Source of the DNA: Myxococcales bacterium
GTDB lineage: Bacteria > Myxococcota_A > Polyangia > Palsa-1104 > JAEUJZ01
NCBI GenBank assembly: GCA_016794505.1
Contig: JAEUJZ010000156.1
Coordinates: 1-58,006, forward strand
DNA: 58,006 nucleotides
Direction of reading: 5' to 3'
The position numbers were made by a program, and so were the translations under genes. This document shows, piece by piece, positions 24,737 to 35,728 of this stretch. Each line of letters begins with the position of its first letter. Positions within the stretch are counted from its first letter, which is position 1. Below the pieces are notes generated by a model. The model was not told the origin of the DNA. It saw only the letters and a list, made by a program, of their open reading frames with translations, and did no database searches.

Positions 24737-25753
24737 TTAGCGCGGACCCGCAGACTCTTCGCCGGGCACCGTCGTGATGTAGCGCGCTTCCACGTCTTGC
24801 GCGACCAGAACCAGCTTGCGCAGCTCTCGATCAAAGCGCGCTTGGCCCATGATCACCCAGGCGTGCTCGCCCGGCTTGAGAAGCTCGCGACCTTTGACCT
24901 GGCTCGGCACTTCCAGAACGTACGTGTGGCGCTCGGCTGCGATGGCAAAGCGCGACAGTCCGTTGGCTGCCGGCAGCGCTTCTTGCACGAAGACGCGGTT
25001 CAAAATCGCCGCCTCAGGAGGCAGCGTCCACTCGACGCGATCGATGGCCGAGCGCAGACGCCACTCGCCGAGCAGGTGTATCGGGTTCTGCGTCTTTTGC
25101 GTGATGCGAGGGGGCTCTTTGATGCGCACCGCGAAGCCCTGCGAAAGGATGTTGTCGCGAAAGTCCGGCGGGAACTTCGAGCCCGATCCCTCGGAGTGCC
25201 GCGACATGACACACAACAGCACCAGATCGCCAACCTGCGCGGTCAGCGGCCGACCCAAAAGGTACGTGGGCCCCAGCGACGACACGGTGTACGTTGCGCG
25301 CTGCGCTTCGACCCGGTACAGCGTGATCTGCTCGCCGTCGTCGAACGCGTTCTTCGGAGGCAGACGCACCAGCTCTTTGCGCACGACGCGACCCCAGTCA
25401 CCGATCAGGTCGGCGCCCCCCCCGCGCTGTGCCGGATTCTTGGGATCGCGATACAGTCCGCAGTGCGCCCCGACGATGCCATCGACTGTGCGCGCGTCTT
25501 CTAGCTGGCGCTTGTGTGCTTCCTGCGCCCGCTTTTCTTCGGCGACCTCGGCTGCACGCAAGGCCTCGCGCTTGCGCCAAAGCTCGCCGAAGCGCTGCAG
25601 GCTGGCTTCATAGTCCTCGCCGCGAGCCAGCTTGCCCAGCAGCGCATCGCGCTCGGCCAGCTCTTCGGGTGGCAGCTCCGAAGGAGGCCGCGCATCGACG
25701 GTCGCGCTGGCCAAACAGATCGCGGCCACGACGAGAGATCGGCACTTGCTCAT
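24737..25753 (-). CDS. Exported protein of unknown function, partner of CsgG-family gene
   Basis: Predicted 338 residues with a short signal peptide (SLVVAAICLASATVDA, cleavage near DARPP). Residues about 30-90 form a charged helical segment (EELAERDALLGKL to EEKRAQEAHKRQLEDAR) that could be a coiled coil. The rest is beta-rich with one conserved-looking Cys (AHCGLYRDP). The ATG has AAGGAGCAGGAG directly upstream. It begins 24 bp after the CsgG-family gene on the same strand, so the pair is an operon. I do not recognise the family; an envelope role alongside the CsgG protein is inference. Confidence 0.7.
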   Translation of the reverse strand: MSKCRSLVVAAICLASATVDARPPSELPPEELAERDALLGKLARGEDYEASLQRFGELWRKREALRAAEVAEEKRAQEAHKRQLEDARTVDGIVGAHCGLYRDPKNPAQRGGGADLIGDWGRVVRKELVRLPPKNAFDDGEQITLYRVEAQRATYTVSSLGPTYLLGRPLTAQVGDLVLLCVMSRHSEGSGSKFPPDFRDNILSQGFAVRIKEPPRITQKTQNPIHLLGEWRLRSAIDRVEWTLPPEAAILNRVFVQEALPAANGLSRFAIAAERHTYVLEVPSQVKGRELLKPGEHAWVIMGQARFDRELRKLVLVAQDVEARYITTVPGEESAGPR

Positions 25754-25777
25754 GCTCCTGCTCCTTTGTGACCCCGG

Positions 25778-27157
25778 TTATTCATCCAGCGGCATGCTCG
25801 CTTCATATATGTTCTGAAAGCGCAGCGCAGCCGTCTCATCCACCTTCATCCACTCGGCCAAGGCCTTGCGCAGCTCGACCCAGTTGCCGTGCAAGTACGC
25901 CCCCAGACAGATCTCAGACAGGATTTCGCTTGGCGGTTTGTTTCCGAACGCCTGGCAGGCACGATACAGGCGCGTTGCTGCCTCGTACTGCTCGGCACGC
26001 TGGTACATGTTGGCGACGGTGCATAGGTCCCAGCGAGCGCTAGGGCTCAGACTGTCTACATATTGTTGCGCTTTGGCCGCGCCCGCCTCGATGTCGCGCT
26101 TCTTCTGGATGGCCACCTGCACCATGCTTTTTATGCTCGCAAAGACCGTGCTTCCTGGGGCTCGGGCCATGTAGCGCTCACCCTCGCGCAGCACATCGTC
26201 CCAGCGCTTTAGCAGCATCAGCGTCGCGATCAGCTGGCTCGCGATGCCATCGATCCACACGCTGATCGGCACGCCAGGCCCCAGCCCGTCGAGAAATCCC
26301 TTGGCCTCGCGCACCAGCGCATGCAGTTGCCGCGCTTGCGACAGCCGAGCCAACAGCAAAAGCTCGGTCTCCTCGATCTCTCGCCCAGTGGTCAGCACCT
26401 TGAGCTTCTCGCGCAGCACAAGAATCTCGCGCTGATGCACCTGCAACGACGTCGCTTGATACACACGAAGGCGCTTCTCAAGCTCGGCCAAGTCTTTGAC
26501 CGCATAGCTGAAATTCTTGTCTTCTGCGACGGCCAAGGTCAGGTATTGTCTGCGCTCGTTTTCGTCGCTGGCCACCACTGCCTGACCGTATAGCTCCAGG
26601 GTCTTTAAGCTGCCCATGTCCGGCCGTCGCGCCGAGTCATCGAGCACTTGCTTGGCATGCACGGGAAAGCCCGCCGATTTCAGCAACGCGGCCGTCACTC
26701 GATCTTGCAGGCGCAGAAACTCGCGCGTACTGCCGTCGACTTTCGCGGTGCCAATGATCTCGCTGGTCTCGACCTTGATAAAGCGAGCCGTCAAGCGCAC
26801 CTGCGGCAGCACTTTCTGGTACGCACCGACGACGATTAGATTCGCACCGAGAATCTTGCCGATCTTCACCAGCGTCGCTGTGTCCGGCTCTTGCGTCTGA
26901 AGCTGCAGGTTCTGCTCGCCCAAGACCTTGTCAAGGTTGCCGCGCTCGACGACGCGCAGCGAGCCGAGCTGCTTCAGATCTGTGGTCACCGTCTCGCGAA
27001 TGGCCTCGCCGACAAAGCGCGAGCCTGCAGACAGATCGCGGAAGGGCATGACCGCCACCGCCTGTGTCTTGCCCGCTGCCCAAAGCGGCTGGATCTGCCC
27101 CGCCGGCCCCACGATCCCAAGCGCGATACCCAGAAGTACCCTCATCCAGATCGGCAT
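25778..27157 (-). CDS. CsgG-family lipoprotein-like/exported protein with helical repeats
   Basis: Predicted 459 residues from ATG 27157 (an ATG four codons later is equally possible). A signal-like helix (MRVLLGIALGIVGPAG) is followed by a CsgG/TolB-N-like domain: AVAVMPFRDLSAGSRFVGEAIRETVTTDLKQL (first 20: AVAVMPFRDLSAGSRFVGEA), RVVERGNLDKVLGEQNLQ, and KIGKILGANLIVVGAYQKVL. That domain occurs in curli secretion pores and in many lipoproteins that assemble at the envelope. Residues about 200-450 are helical, TPR-like. No lipobox Cys is visible. Divergent from the enoyl-CoA hydratase gene with only 88 bp between starts. Confidence 0.8.
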   Translation of the reverse strand: MPIWMRVLLGIALGIVGPAGQIQPLWAAGKTQAVAVMPFRDLSAGSRFVGEAIRETVTTDLKQLGSLRVVERGNLDKVLGEQNLQLQTQEPDTATLVKIGKILGANLIVVGAYQKVLPQVRLTARFIKVETSEIIGTAKVDGSTREFLRLQDRVTAALLKSAGFPVHAKQVLDDSARRPDMGSLKTLELYGQAVVASDENERRQYLTLAVAEDKNFSYAVKDLAELEKRLRVYQATSLQVHQREILVLREKLKVLTTGREIEETELLLLARLSQARQLHALVREAKGFLDGLGPGVPISVWIDGIASQLIATLMLLKRWDDVLREGERYMARAPGSTVFASIKSMVQVAIQKKRDIEAGAAKAQQYVDSLSPSARWDLCTVANMYQRAEQYEAATRLYRACQAFGNKPPSEILSEICLGAYLHGNWVELRKALAEWMKVDETAALRFQNIYEASMPLDE

Positions 27158-27232
27158 GTTCAGACGGTATCGGACGGGCAACCCTGGCTGCAAGCGATGG
27201 TGTGCAAAACTTCCGCCCGCAATCGGTTTCGG

Positions 27233-27238
27233 CATAAT
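27233..27238 (+). promoter_or_regulatory. -10 box 7 bp before enoyl-CoA hydratase start
   Basis: CATAAT, then GCCCGGC, then ATG at 27246. The box overlaps an alternative in-frame ATG at 27237, which argues that 27246 is the real start. Confidence 0.45.
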
Positions 27239-27245
27239 GCCCGGC

Positions 27246-28085
27246 ATGTCGACCGCCCCCACGGATCCAGCCAACCCCATCGCCGCGACGTACGCCGAGC
27301 TTCTTTATGAAGTCCGCGGAGGCGTGGCCACGATCACCTTCAACCGCCCTGAGCGCCGCAACCCGATCGGCCCCAGCACCGTCGGTGAACTTTTGCATGC
27401 TCTGGGGCGCGCCCGCGACGATGCCGCCGTTCGCGCCGTGGTCATTACAGGAGCCGGCAAGATCTTTTCGGCCGGCGGAGATCTGAGCCAAATGAGCGGC
27501 AGCAGCGGCACGCCTCTGCAATCTGGCTCCGCGGAAAACCGCGTCGCGGGCACATTCGCCGACCTGATGAACCTGCTCGCTGGCACAGGCATCGGCAAGC
27601 CCACCATCGCCAAGGTCAATGGTCACGCCATGGCCGGCGGCCTGGGAATCGTCGTCGCCTGCGACTTGGCCATCGCGGCCGATGATGCCAGCTTTGCCAC
27701 CCCCGAGATCAACGTCGGGCTGTGGCCGATGATGATCATGGCGACGATCTTCCGCAACGTGCCGCGCAAGCGCGCCATGGAGCTCATCTTGACCGGCGAC
27801 CGCGTCGACGCAGCGACGGCCGAGCGCCTGGGGTTGATCACGCGTGCGGTACCGCGCGACCGCCTCGATGCCGAGGTACAGGCGCTGTGCGACAAGCTCA
27901 TCGCCAAGTCGCCGCTCATCGTCAAGATGGGCCTCGACGCATACCACCGCATGCAAGATATGCCGCTCGATCCGGCGCTGCGCTACTTGGAAGGAGAGCT
28001 AGGCAGCGTGCTCGGCACCGAAGATGCCGCGGAGGGCTTGATGGCCTTTCTGCAGAAGCGCGCTCCCATCTGGAAAGCCAAGTAG
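27246..28085 (+). CDS. Enoyl-CoA hydratase/isomerase-family protein
   Basis: Predicted 279-residue crotonase-fold enzyme. Visible motifs: ATITFNRPERRNPIG (about 23-37), the oxyanion loop SAGGDLSQMS (about 77-86), and KVNGHAMAGGLGIVVACDLAIA (first 20: KVNGHAMAGGLGIVVACDLA) about 122-142, then ATPEINVGLWPMM. The segment after it carries ELILTGDRVDAATAERLGLI, as in many fatty-acid or polyketide hydratases. Of the two catalytic Glu of true hydratases the first position appears to be Gly-Gly (MAGGLG), so the reaction may be isomerase-like rather than hydration. It sits immediately upstream of the origin region in place of the dnaA gene often found there. Confidence 0.88.
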   Translation: MSTAPTDPANPIAATYAELLYEVRGGVATITFNRPERRNPIGPSTVGELLHALGRARDDAAVRAVVITGAGKIFSAGGDLSQMSGSSGTPLQSGSAENRVAGTFADLMNLLAGTGIGKPTIAKVNGHAMAGGLGIVVACDLAIAADDASFATPEINVGLWPMMIMATIFRNVPRKRAMELILTGDRVDAATAERLGLITRAVPRDRLDAEVQALCDKLIAKSPLIVKMGLDAYHRMQDMPLDPALRYLEGELGSVLGTEDAAEGLMAFLQKRAPIWKAK

Positions 28086-28502
28086 GGGCGAAGTAACGGC
28101 ACTCCAAACGGGCTCAGCCTTACAAAAATCGCGATGGGTGGTGAGTTGCCCATTGCCTCGTCCCCCCCCATCGAGTATGACTGCGCCCAACAATCGCCTG
28201 TGGACAAGCCTGTGGGTATCTCTCTGACTTGCGCCGTGGATATCCTGGGAGCACTGCAACCCTGTGGATCTCGGCCCCGTTTTTACACACTGTCCCACAC
28301 CGCTATCCACACCCTGATCTTCCTGTCTTTCCGAGGAGAAGGGGCGAGTTATCCAGAAGATCACAGGCCCGAATTCGATCACGGATCTTAAAAAGATCTT
28401 CTAGAGAGATCCGGATCTAGACCCCCTGCTCAACCGTCCGCCAGACGTTGAACCAGACAAAGGCCGGGCCACTGTTTAGGCATAAAAAGGGAGAAGACCG
28501 CT
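28086..28502. other. Probable chromosomal replication origin (oriC)
   Basis: The 417-bp gap before dnaN-recF-gyrB has no gene. It contains a cluster of 9-mers close to the DnaA box TTATNCACA/TGTGNATAA: TGTGGACAA (28199-28207), TGTGGGTAT (28211-28219), CGTGGATAT (28235-28243), TGTGGATCT (28264-28272), TTTTACACA (28281-28289), CTATCCACA (28303-28311), TTATCCAGA (28349-28357). Downstream is an AT-richer tract around 28370-28420 with eight GATC sites between 28267 and 28417, a possible unwinding element. No dnaA gene lies in the window. Call rests on gene context and box clustering; a GC-skew switch was not computed. Confidence 0.7.
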
Positions 28503-29720
28503 ATGGAGTCCCGTTCTGAAAAAGCTGCTTCACACGCCGCTGCCCAGGCGGAGCACGCTCGTGCGCCCTCGCTCTCTTCGTCGCTGCGCACCATGGAATT
28601 CCGCATCGAGAAGGCCGCCTTTCTGCAAGGTCTTTATTTCGCGCAGGGCATCGCCGACCGCAAAGCGACGATGCCGATTCTGGCCAATGTGCTCTTGCGT
28701 ACTGAGGGGGCCGACAGCCTGACCGTCGCTGCCACCGACCTGAACCTGACGGTGACATCCGAGATCCCGTGTGAAGTGACTGGTGATGGTGGCTTGACCG
28801 TCGCCGCCCGTCACCTGCACGACATCATCAAGTCGCTACCAGGCGACCGTCTGACGCTGCGCCGAGCGGACAACAACTACGCCGAGATCTCGGCGGGCAA
28901 GGTCAACTACAAGGTCGTTGGCCTGCCTGATCGCGACTTTCCCAAGCTGCCCAATCATCGCGAGGTCACGTTTCACAAGGTCGATGCGGCACCGCTGCGA
29001 GACCTGATCAACAAGACCTTCTTTTCCATCAGCACCGACGAGACCCGTGCGCACCTAAACGGGGTCTTGTTCGAGTGTGACGGGGCGGGTGACAAGGCGG
29101 TTGCCCGCATGGTGTCGACGGACGGGCATCGCCTGTCCAAGTGCGAGCGCGTCCTTGCCAATGGACCCAAGCTGCAGCCTGGTGTGTTGATTCCACGTCG
29201 CGGCCTGATTGAGCTACGTCGCGCTCTGGAAGGCACCAGCCATATCGAGATCGGCGTCCACAGCGGCAACCTGTTTCTGCGCACGGGCCCGACGGTGTTG
29301 ACCGTGCGTCTGACCGATGCGCAGTTCCCGCCGTATGACCAGGTCATTCCGCGCGACCATCAGCGACAAGCCAAGGTCTCGCACGTGGCTCTGCTCGACG
29401 CGCTCAAGCGCATCTCGCTGGTCGCGTCTGAAAAGACCTATGGCCTGCGTCTGTCGCTCAGCAAAGGCGTGCTGCGGATCGAGTCGGACAACCCCGACCT
29501 GGGACAGGGCCGCGAAGAGCTCGACGTGGTCTATGGCGGTTCCGACTTTGCGATCGGCTTTAACGCCAAGTACCTCATCGAGCTTCTGACCGAGATCGAC
29601 ACACCGGAGGTCCTGCTGGACCTAAACGGCGAGCTCGATCCGGGGGTCCTGCGACCCGCGGACAGCCAGGACAAGCCGGGCAATATGTACCTCGGCGTCA
29701 TCATGCCGATGCGCCTTTAG
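28503..29720 (+). CDS. dnaN: DNA polymerase III sliding clamp (beta subunit)
   Basis: Ring-shaped clamp holding DNA polymerase III on DNA. 405 residues from ATG 28503, which has AAGGGAG 9 bp upstream. Usual clamps are about 365-375 residues and begin MEFRI...; that sequence occurs here at residue 31 (ATG 28593, no ribosome site), so either the protein has a 30-residue extension or translation starts internally. Clamp features: LYFAQGIADRKATMPILANV, LTVTSEIPCEV, TDGHRLSKCE, and the C-terminal YLGVIMPMRL. First gene of dnaN-recF-gyrB, leading strand away from the proposed origin. Confidence 0.95.
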   Translation: MESRSEKAASHAAAQAEHARAPSLSSSLRTMEFRIEKAAFLQGLYFAQGIADRKATMPILANVLLRTEGADSLTVAATDLNLTVTSEIPCEVTGDGGLTVAARHLHDIIKSLPGDRLTLRRADNNYAEISAGKVNYKVVGLPDRDFPKLPNHREVTFHKVDAAPLRDLINKTFFSISTDETRAHLNGVLFECDGAGDKAVARMVSTDGHRLSKCERVLANGPKLQPGVLIPRRGLIELRRALEGTSHIEIGVHSGNLFLRTGPTVLTVRLTDAQFPPYDQVIPRDHQRQAKVSHVALLDALKRISLVASEKTYGLRLSLSKGVLRIESDNPDLGQGREELDVVYGGSDFAIGFNAKYLIELLTEIDTPEVLLDLNGELDPGVLRPADSQDKPGNMYLGVIMPMRL

Positions 29721-29724
29721 CGCT

Positions 29725-30993
29725 GTGCGCGTCCACGCCCTCACCGCCGAGGGATTTCGCAACCTGCAGCCCCTCGCCGTATCTCCTCACCCGCGCTTCA
29801 ACGTTCTCTCTGGCGACAATGGCCAGGGCAAGACCAACCTCCTCGAAGTCATCTATGTTCTGGCGACGCTGCGCTCGTTTCGTACGACGCGACTCGATGA
29901 GCTGGTTTCATTTGGCGGCGAGGCGGCTGCCCTGCGCGCTCGTGTCGAGCATCGACAGAGCGAGCGCGTGTTCGGCGTCGATATAGGCCTGCGCCCATCG
30001 CGCAAGCAGGCCCTGTGCGATGGCAAGAGCGCACGTACCGGCGAGTATTTCGGCGGCTTCAACCTGATCCTGTTCGCGCCAGAAGATCTGCGCTTGCCCA
30101 AAGGCCCCCCTTCGGGGCGCAGGCGTTTTTTGGACCGCGCGATTTGGAACACCTGTCCCAGCTATCTCGACGAGGTGCGGGTATATGAACGCATTCTGCG
30201 CAGTCGCAACATCCTTCTGCGTGGCGGGCCTGGAACGTCCAGCCCAACCGAAGAGAGCGAGCACGCACCGTCGAGATCGCGAGGAAGCGCGCCCCTTCCC
30301 GACAGCGCTGCGCTGCTGGATATCTACGACCAGCGGCTGGCCAGTGCCGGGGCGGTGCTGTTCGTGCGGCGACGGCGCTATGTCGAAGCTCTGGCGCCGC
30401 GTGTGGCTGAAGTTTTCGGCCGCATCAGCGGCGGCGATCACGAAGTGCAGGTGCAATACCAGCCCGCGCTGAAGCCTTCCAAGGCCACCGAAAAGAGCAG
30501 CACCCATCTTGATTCAGGCCGCACCGACCCCGAGATCATCGCCCCCGTTATCGACGAGCAGCGCGTCCTAAGCGAGCGGCTTCATGCGCAGCTTCAGCGC
30601 GATCGTCGACGTGATCAGCAGCGCGGTTTTACGCACAGCGGACCGCATGCCGATGATCTTGTGTTCTTTCTCGACGGGCGACCGGCGGATCTGCATGCCT
30701 CGCAAGGGCAGACACGGGCGCTGGTCCTCAGCCTGAAGATTGCCGAGATCCAGCACCTGCACGCCTTGCTTGGCGATCCGCCTGTGCTGCTGCTCGACGA
30801 CGTCAGCAGCGAGCTAGATCGCGACAAGAACGCAGCCTTGTTTGCGTTTCTGCGCGAGTCGGTCAGTCAGGTGTTCATCACCACCACCGACCCCAACTAC
30901 ATCCGCATCGGTCCCTCACCGGAGGACCGGCAGGACTTTGCAGTGCGGGCAGGACGCATCGTTCCCGTCGAATCAGCGACGTCGGGTGAATAA
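29725..30993 (+). CDS. recF: DNA repair/recombination protein RecF
   Basis: SMC-like ATPase that loads RecA at gaps with RecO/RecR. GTG start 4 bp after the dnaN stop. Walker A GDNGQGKTNLLE (about 31-42), the FAPEDLRLPKGPPSGRRRFLD region (first 20: FAPEDLRLPKGPPSGRRRFL), the signature ASQGQTRALVLSLK and Walker B LLLDDVSSELD are in order. At 422 residues it is about 50 longer than usual; the extra length is two hydrophilic loops rich in Ser/Pro/Glu (about 170-192) and Lys/Thr/Ser (about 250-275). Confidence 0.95.
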   Translation: MRVHALTAEGFRNLQPLAVSPHPRFNVLSGDNGQGKTNLLEVIYVLATLRSFRTTRLDELVSFGGEAAALRARVEHRQSERVFGVDIGLRPSRKQALCDGKSARTGEYFGGFNLILFAPEDLRLPKGPPSGRRRFLDRAIWNTCPSYLDEVRVYERILRSRNILLRGGPGTSSPTEESEHAPSRSRGSAPLPDSAALLDIYDQRLASAGAVLFVRRRRYVEALAPRVAEVFGRISGGDHEVQVQYQPALKPSKATEKSSTHLDSGRTDPEIIAPVIDEQRVLSERLHAQLQRDRRRDQQRGFTHSGPHADDLVFFLDGRPADLHASQGQTRALVLSLKIAEIQHLHALLGDPPVLLLDDVSSELDRDKNAALFAFLRESVSQVFITTTDPNYIRIGPSPEDRQDFAVRAGRIVPVESATSGE

Positions 30994-31023
30994 TTGCCCG
31001 TCCTGTCCGACCTGTGCTAGGTT
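30994..31023 (+). promoter_or_regulatory. Candidate extended -10 promoter for gyrB
   Basis: TTGCCC (30994-30999), 18 bp, then TGCTAGGTT: a TG motif one base before TAGGTT (31018-31023). It starts at the recF stop codon and would give a 5' leader of only a few bases before the gyrB ATG at 31037, allowing gyrB to be made separately from dnaN-recF. Confidence 0.45.
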
Positions 31024-31036
31024 GCGCCCCTACACG

Positions 31037-33550
<2,514 letters not shown>

Positions 33551-33627
33551 CGCAGGCGACAGGCTGGGCAGCTGCGGCGCATCGGGGTCGAACGCAGCCG
33601 ATGACCCCGACGCTGCATACGCGATGG

Positions 33628-34638
33628 CTATGCGCGGCGACCGCGGAAGTAGTAGCACGGCGTAAAGATGCCGGTACGGCCCGCGCCAACGAGAGCATGG
33701 GCGGCGTCCTGCAGCATCTTTGACACCTCGTACGACCCCTTGGGCGCGATCTTGATGCGCTCTAGGAGCCGCACAGCTTGCCCGGTCACCCAGCGCCCAG
33801 CGTGCGTGTGCTTGAGGCCTGCCAGCGAAAGCTGCGCCGACAGCGGCTCGTGCCACGGTGTCTCGGGATCGCTGCTCTGCGCCAGATCCGCGGTCTCGAT
33901 GACTTCGAAGCCTGCACCCTGAAGCGCGCGGCCGATCTCGCGATAGTGAACCAGCTCAGGCAGTGCATCGCCGGTCTCGACCCCATGCTTCAGTCGGCGG
34001 TGCTCGGGGTTTTCGCCGTCGTATAGATCGGTCAAGCACCACTCGTAGCCCGCGAACTCGCCACCCGGCTTCAGCACGCGGCGAAGTTCAGAAAACAGCG
34101 CGACGCGATCGGGTGCATGACAGGTGGCCTCGATGGCATAGATCGCGTCGATGCTGCCGTCGGGAAATGGCAGCTTCATAAAGTCGGTCTGTCGGAACGA
34201 ACACAGGTGCGCCAAGCGTGCATCGATGTTCTGCTTGCGTCCGCGCTCGATCTGATAGGCGTTGTTGTTGATGCCGATGATCGTCGCACCCGAAAAGCGC
34301 GCGATGGCTCGCATGGGACCGCCGACGCCACAGCCGATGTCGAGCACGGTCATGCCCGGCTTGAGTCCCAGCTTGAGTGCCAGGTAGTGCTCGTGCCGCG
34401 CCAGCGAGGCCGCGAACGTCTCGCCCTTGAAGCGCGGCGCGAAGTGGAACGACTGCCCCCAGCCGTACTCGTAAAAGTCGGTCACCAGGTTGTAGTAGTC
34501 ATTCACCATCTTCATGTAGTCCGAGCGCCGAGCGTCGGGGCTCTGCTCGAACATGGACAAGTACTCGTCGTTGGTGGACTGAACGCGGTCGTGGGGCAGG
34601 GACGTCTGGTTGATGTCAAAGACAGAAGGGGAGCTCAT
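33628..34638 (-). CDS. Sterol C-24 methyltransferase-like (SMT/Erg6 family) SAM methyltransferase
   Basis: Predicted 336 residues; ATG 34638 has GAGGAGA 5 bp upstream. It carries the sterol-binding region of SMTs, YEYGWGQSFHFAPR (56-69), matching the aromatic YEYGWG motif of fungal Erg6 and plant SMT. SAM motif I is LDIGCGVGGPMR (99-110), followed by IARFSGATIIGINNNAYQI (112-130) and YAIEATCHAPD, EFAGYEWCLTDLYD, and a C-terminal SMT-type domain around 250-336. Known SMTs add a methyl to C-24 of the sterol side chain. A related cycloartenol, tocopherol or hopanoid-like methyltransferase is the alternative, but the YEYGWG block argues for sterol. No other sterol gene lies in the window. Confidence 0.85.
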   Translation of the reverse strand: MSSPSVFDINQTSLPHDRVQSTNDEYLSMFEQSPDARRSDYMKMVNDYYNLVTDFYEYGWGQSFHFAPRFKGETFAASLARHEHYLALKLGLKPGMTVLDIGCGVGGPMRAIARFSGATIIGINNNAYQIERGRKQNIDARLAHLCSFRQTDFMKLPFPDGSIDAIYAIEATCHAPDRVALFSELRRVLKPGGEFAGYEWCLTDLYDGENPEHRRLKHGVETGDALPELVHYREIGRALQGAGFEVIETADLAQSSDPETPWHEPLSAQLSLAGLKHTHAGRWVTGQAVRLLERIKIAPKGSYEVSKMLQDAAHALVGAGRTGIFTPCYYFRGRRA

Positions 34639-34864
34639 GCATTCTCCTCGCCTGAAAAGGCGGCCTACCGTCTGGTATCGCGAGCCTACAAAGAAGTCCA
34701 GGCGCGAATCCGCACCCCATTTTCCGCCCCCGCAAGCGCACGAAAGCGCACGCAAAGAAGGCGCGAGATAGCTCCTGCCCGAGGTGCAGATCGCGGAACG
34801 CAGGGCCACTGCCGGCCTCCGCAGGAAAACGTGCGAGGGGAAGCCAGGTTGATATAGTGCGCGC
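34639..34864. other. Divergent promoter region with a 10-bp-spaced direct repeat
   Basis: Between the SMT and sensor-operon starts. AAGCGCACG occurs at 34734-34742 and 34744-34752, ten bases apart, a plausible binding site for a protein facing one side of the helix. TATAGT lies just before the right-hand gene. Confidence 0.35.
34853..34858 (+). promoter_or_regulatory. -10 box 6 bp before the 34865 gene
   Basis: TATAGT, then GCGCGC, then GTG at 34865. Leaderless spacing; the nearest purine-rich site (GAGGGG) is over 20 bp upstream. Confidence 0.45.
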
Positions 34865-35728
34865 GTGAAGCGCTCCTTTGTCTTGGTTGCGGCTGCGATG
34901 GTTTGCGGGGCTTGGTTACCGATGACTCAGGTCGTCGCGGCGCCGGTTCGCGTGGTCGTGCATTTGCCGCAGCAAAGTGGGCCGCCTTCGGCCGCGGGAT
35001 ACGTCTGCGTGGAAAACGGCGTGCTGCCCGTCGTGCCGCCGCGTCGCGATCCGCGCCGTGAAGCCTTGCTCTTGATCGAGCCCGTCGAGCCGACGCCGAC
35101 CACCCCGCTGGCAGAGGCGGATGCCGCGGCCGGAAAAGCGCCATCCAGCGCGAACAAAAAGCCGAGCACGGTGCGCATCTTTGGCATGCGCTTTCATCCC
35201 GAGATCGTCGCTGCCACGGAAGAGGTGCCCGTCGTCTTTCGCAACGACGATCGGCTCCCCGTGACGCTGCTCAGCGTCGAGGCGCCGCGACTGTTTCCGG
35301 CGACTCCGCTTCTGCCTGGAGCCACGCTTGCCGTCGCCATCCCCACAGGTCTAAGCACGCTGTCGGTGCGCGTGCTGGAACATCCCCAGATGCGCTCGAC
35401 GCTGCTTGTACCCAAAGGGATCTGGCGCCACCTGAAGTGGAGCCACGGCGGGGATATCGGTCTTGTCGAGCTAGATCTGCCGGCCGGCGTGTACGTCACG
35501 CGCGTCTTCTTCGCGCATCACTATGTCGCGTCGCAGGCGCTGACGGTTCCGACAGACGAACCAGCCGCAGCGAGCGCAGCCAACACGCGGCCCGCAGCGA
35601 GCGCCGAAGCAGCCGAGATCGTCCTGCGCGTCGCCGTGCCGCAAAGGAACGCTGGCTGCCCACCTGCCCCGTCGAATGCTCCCTCGTCACCTGACCCATC
35701 CCCAGCCAACTCGGGCTCTGTGGAGTGA
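34865..35728 (+). CDS. Exported cupredoxin-like protein of unknown function
   Basis: Predicted 287 residues, GTG start. Signal peptide about 1-26 (SFVLVAAAMVCGAWLP, cleavage near VVAAPV). A beta-rich core: VRVVVHLPQ, then about 100-200 with VRIFGMRFHPEIVAATEEVP, VVFRNDDRLPVTLLS, VAIPTGLSTLSVRV and a strand pair ending ELDLPAGVYVTRVFFAHHYV, reminiscent of a cupredoxin or carboxypeptidase-regulatory fold, but without a clear Cu-ligand set. The C-terminal 50 residues are Ala/Pro/Ser rich. It overlaps the next gene (stop and start share TGATG), so they act together. Confidence 0.7.
   Translation: MKRSFVLVAAAMVCGAWLPMTQVVAAPVRVVVHLPQQSGPPSAAGYVCVENGVLPVVPPRRDPRREALLLIEPVEPTPTTPLAEADAAAGKAPSSANKKPSTVRIFGMRFHPEIVAATEEVPVVFRNDDRLPVTLLSVEAPRLFPATPLLPGATLAVAIPTGLSTLSVRVLEHPQMRSTLLVPKGIWRHLKWSHGGDIGLVELDLPAGVYVTRVFFAHHYVASQALTVPTDEPAAASAANTRPAASAEAAEIVLRVAVPQRNAGCPPAPSNAPSSPDPSPANSGSVE

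Noticed and set aside
28086..28502. A missed dnaA fragment upstream of dnaN
   Set aside because: No open frame of useful length on either strand; stop codons throughout and DnaA-box clustering instead.
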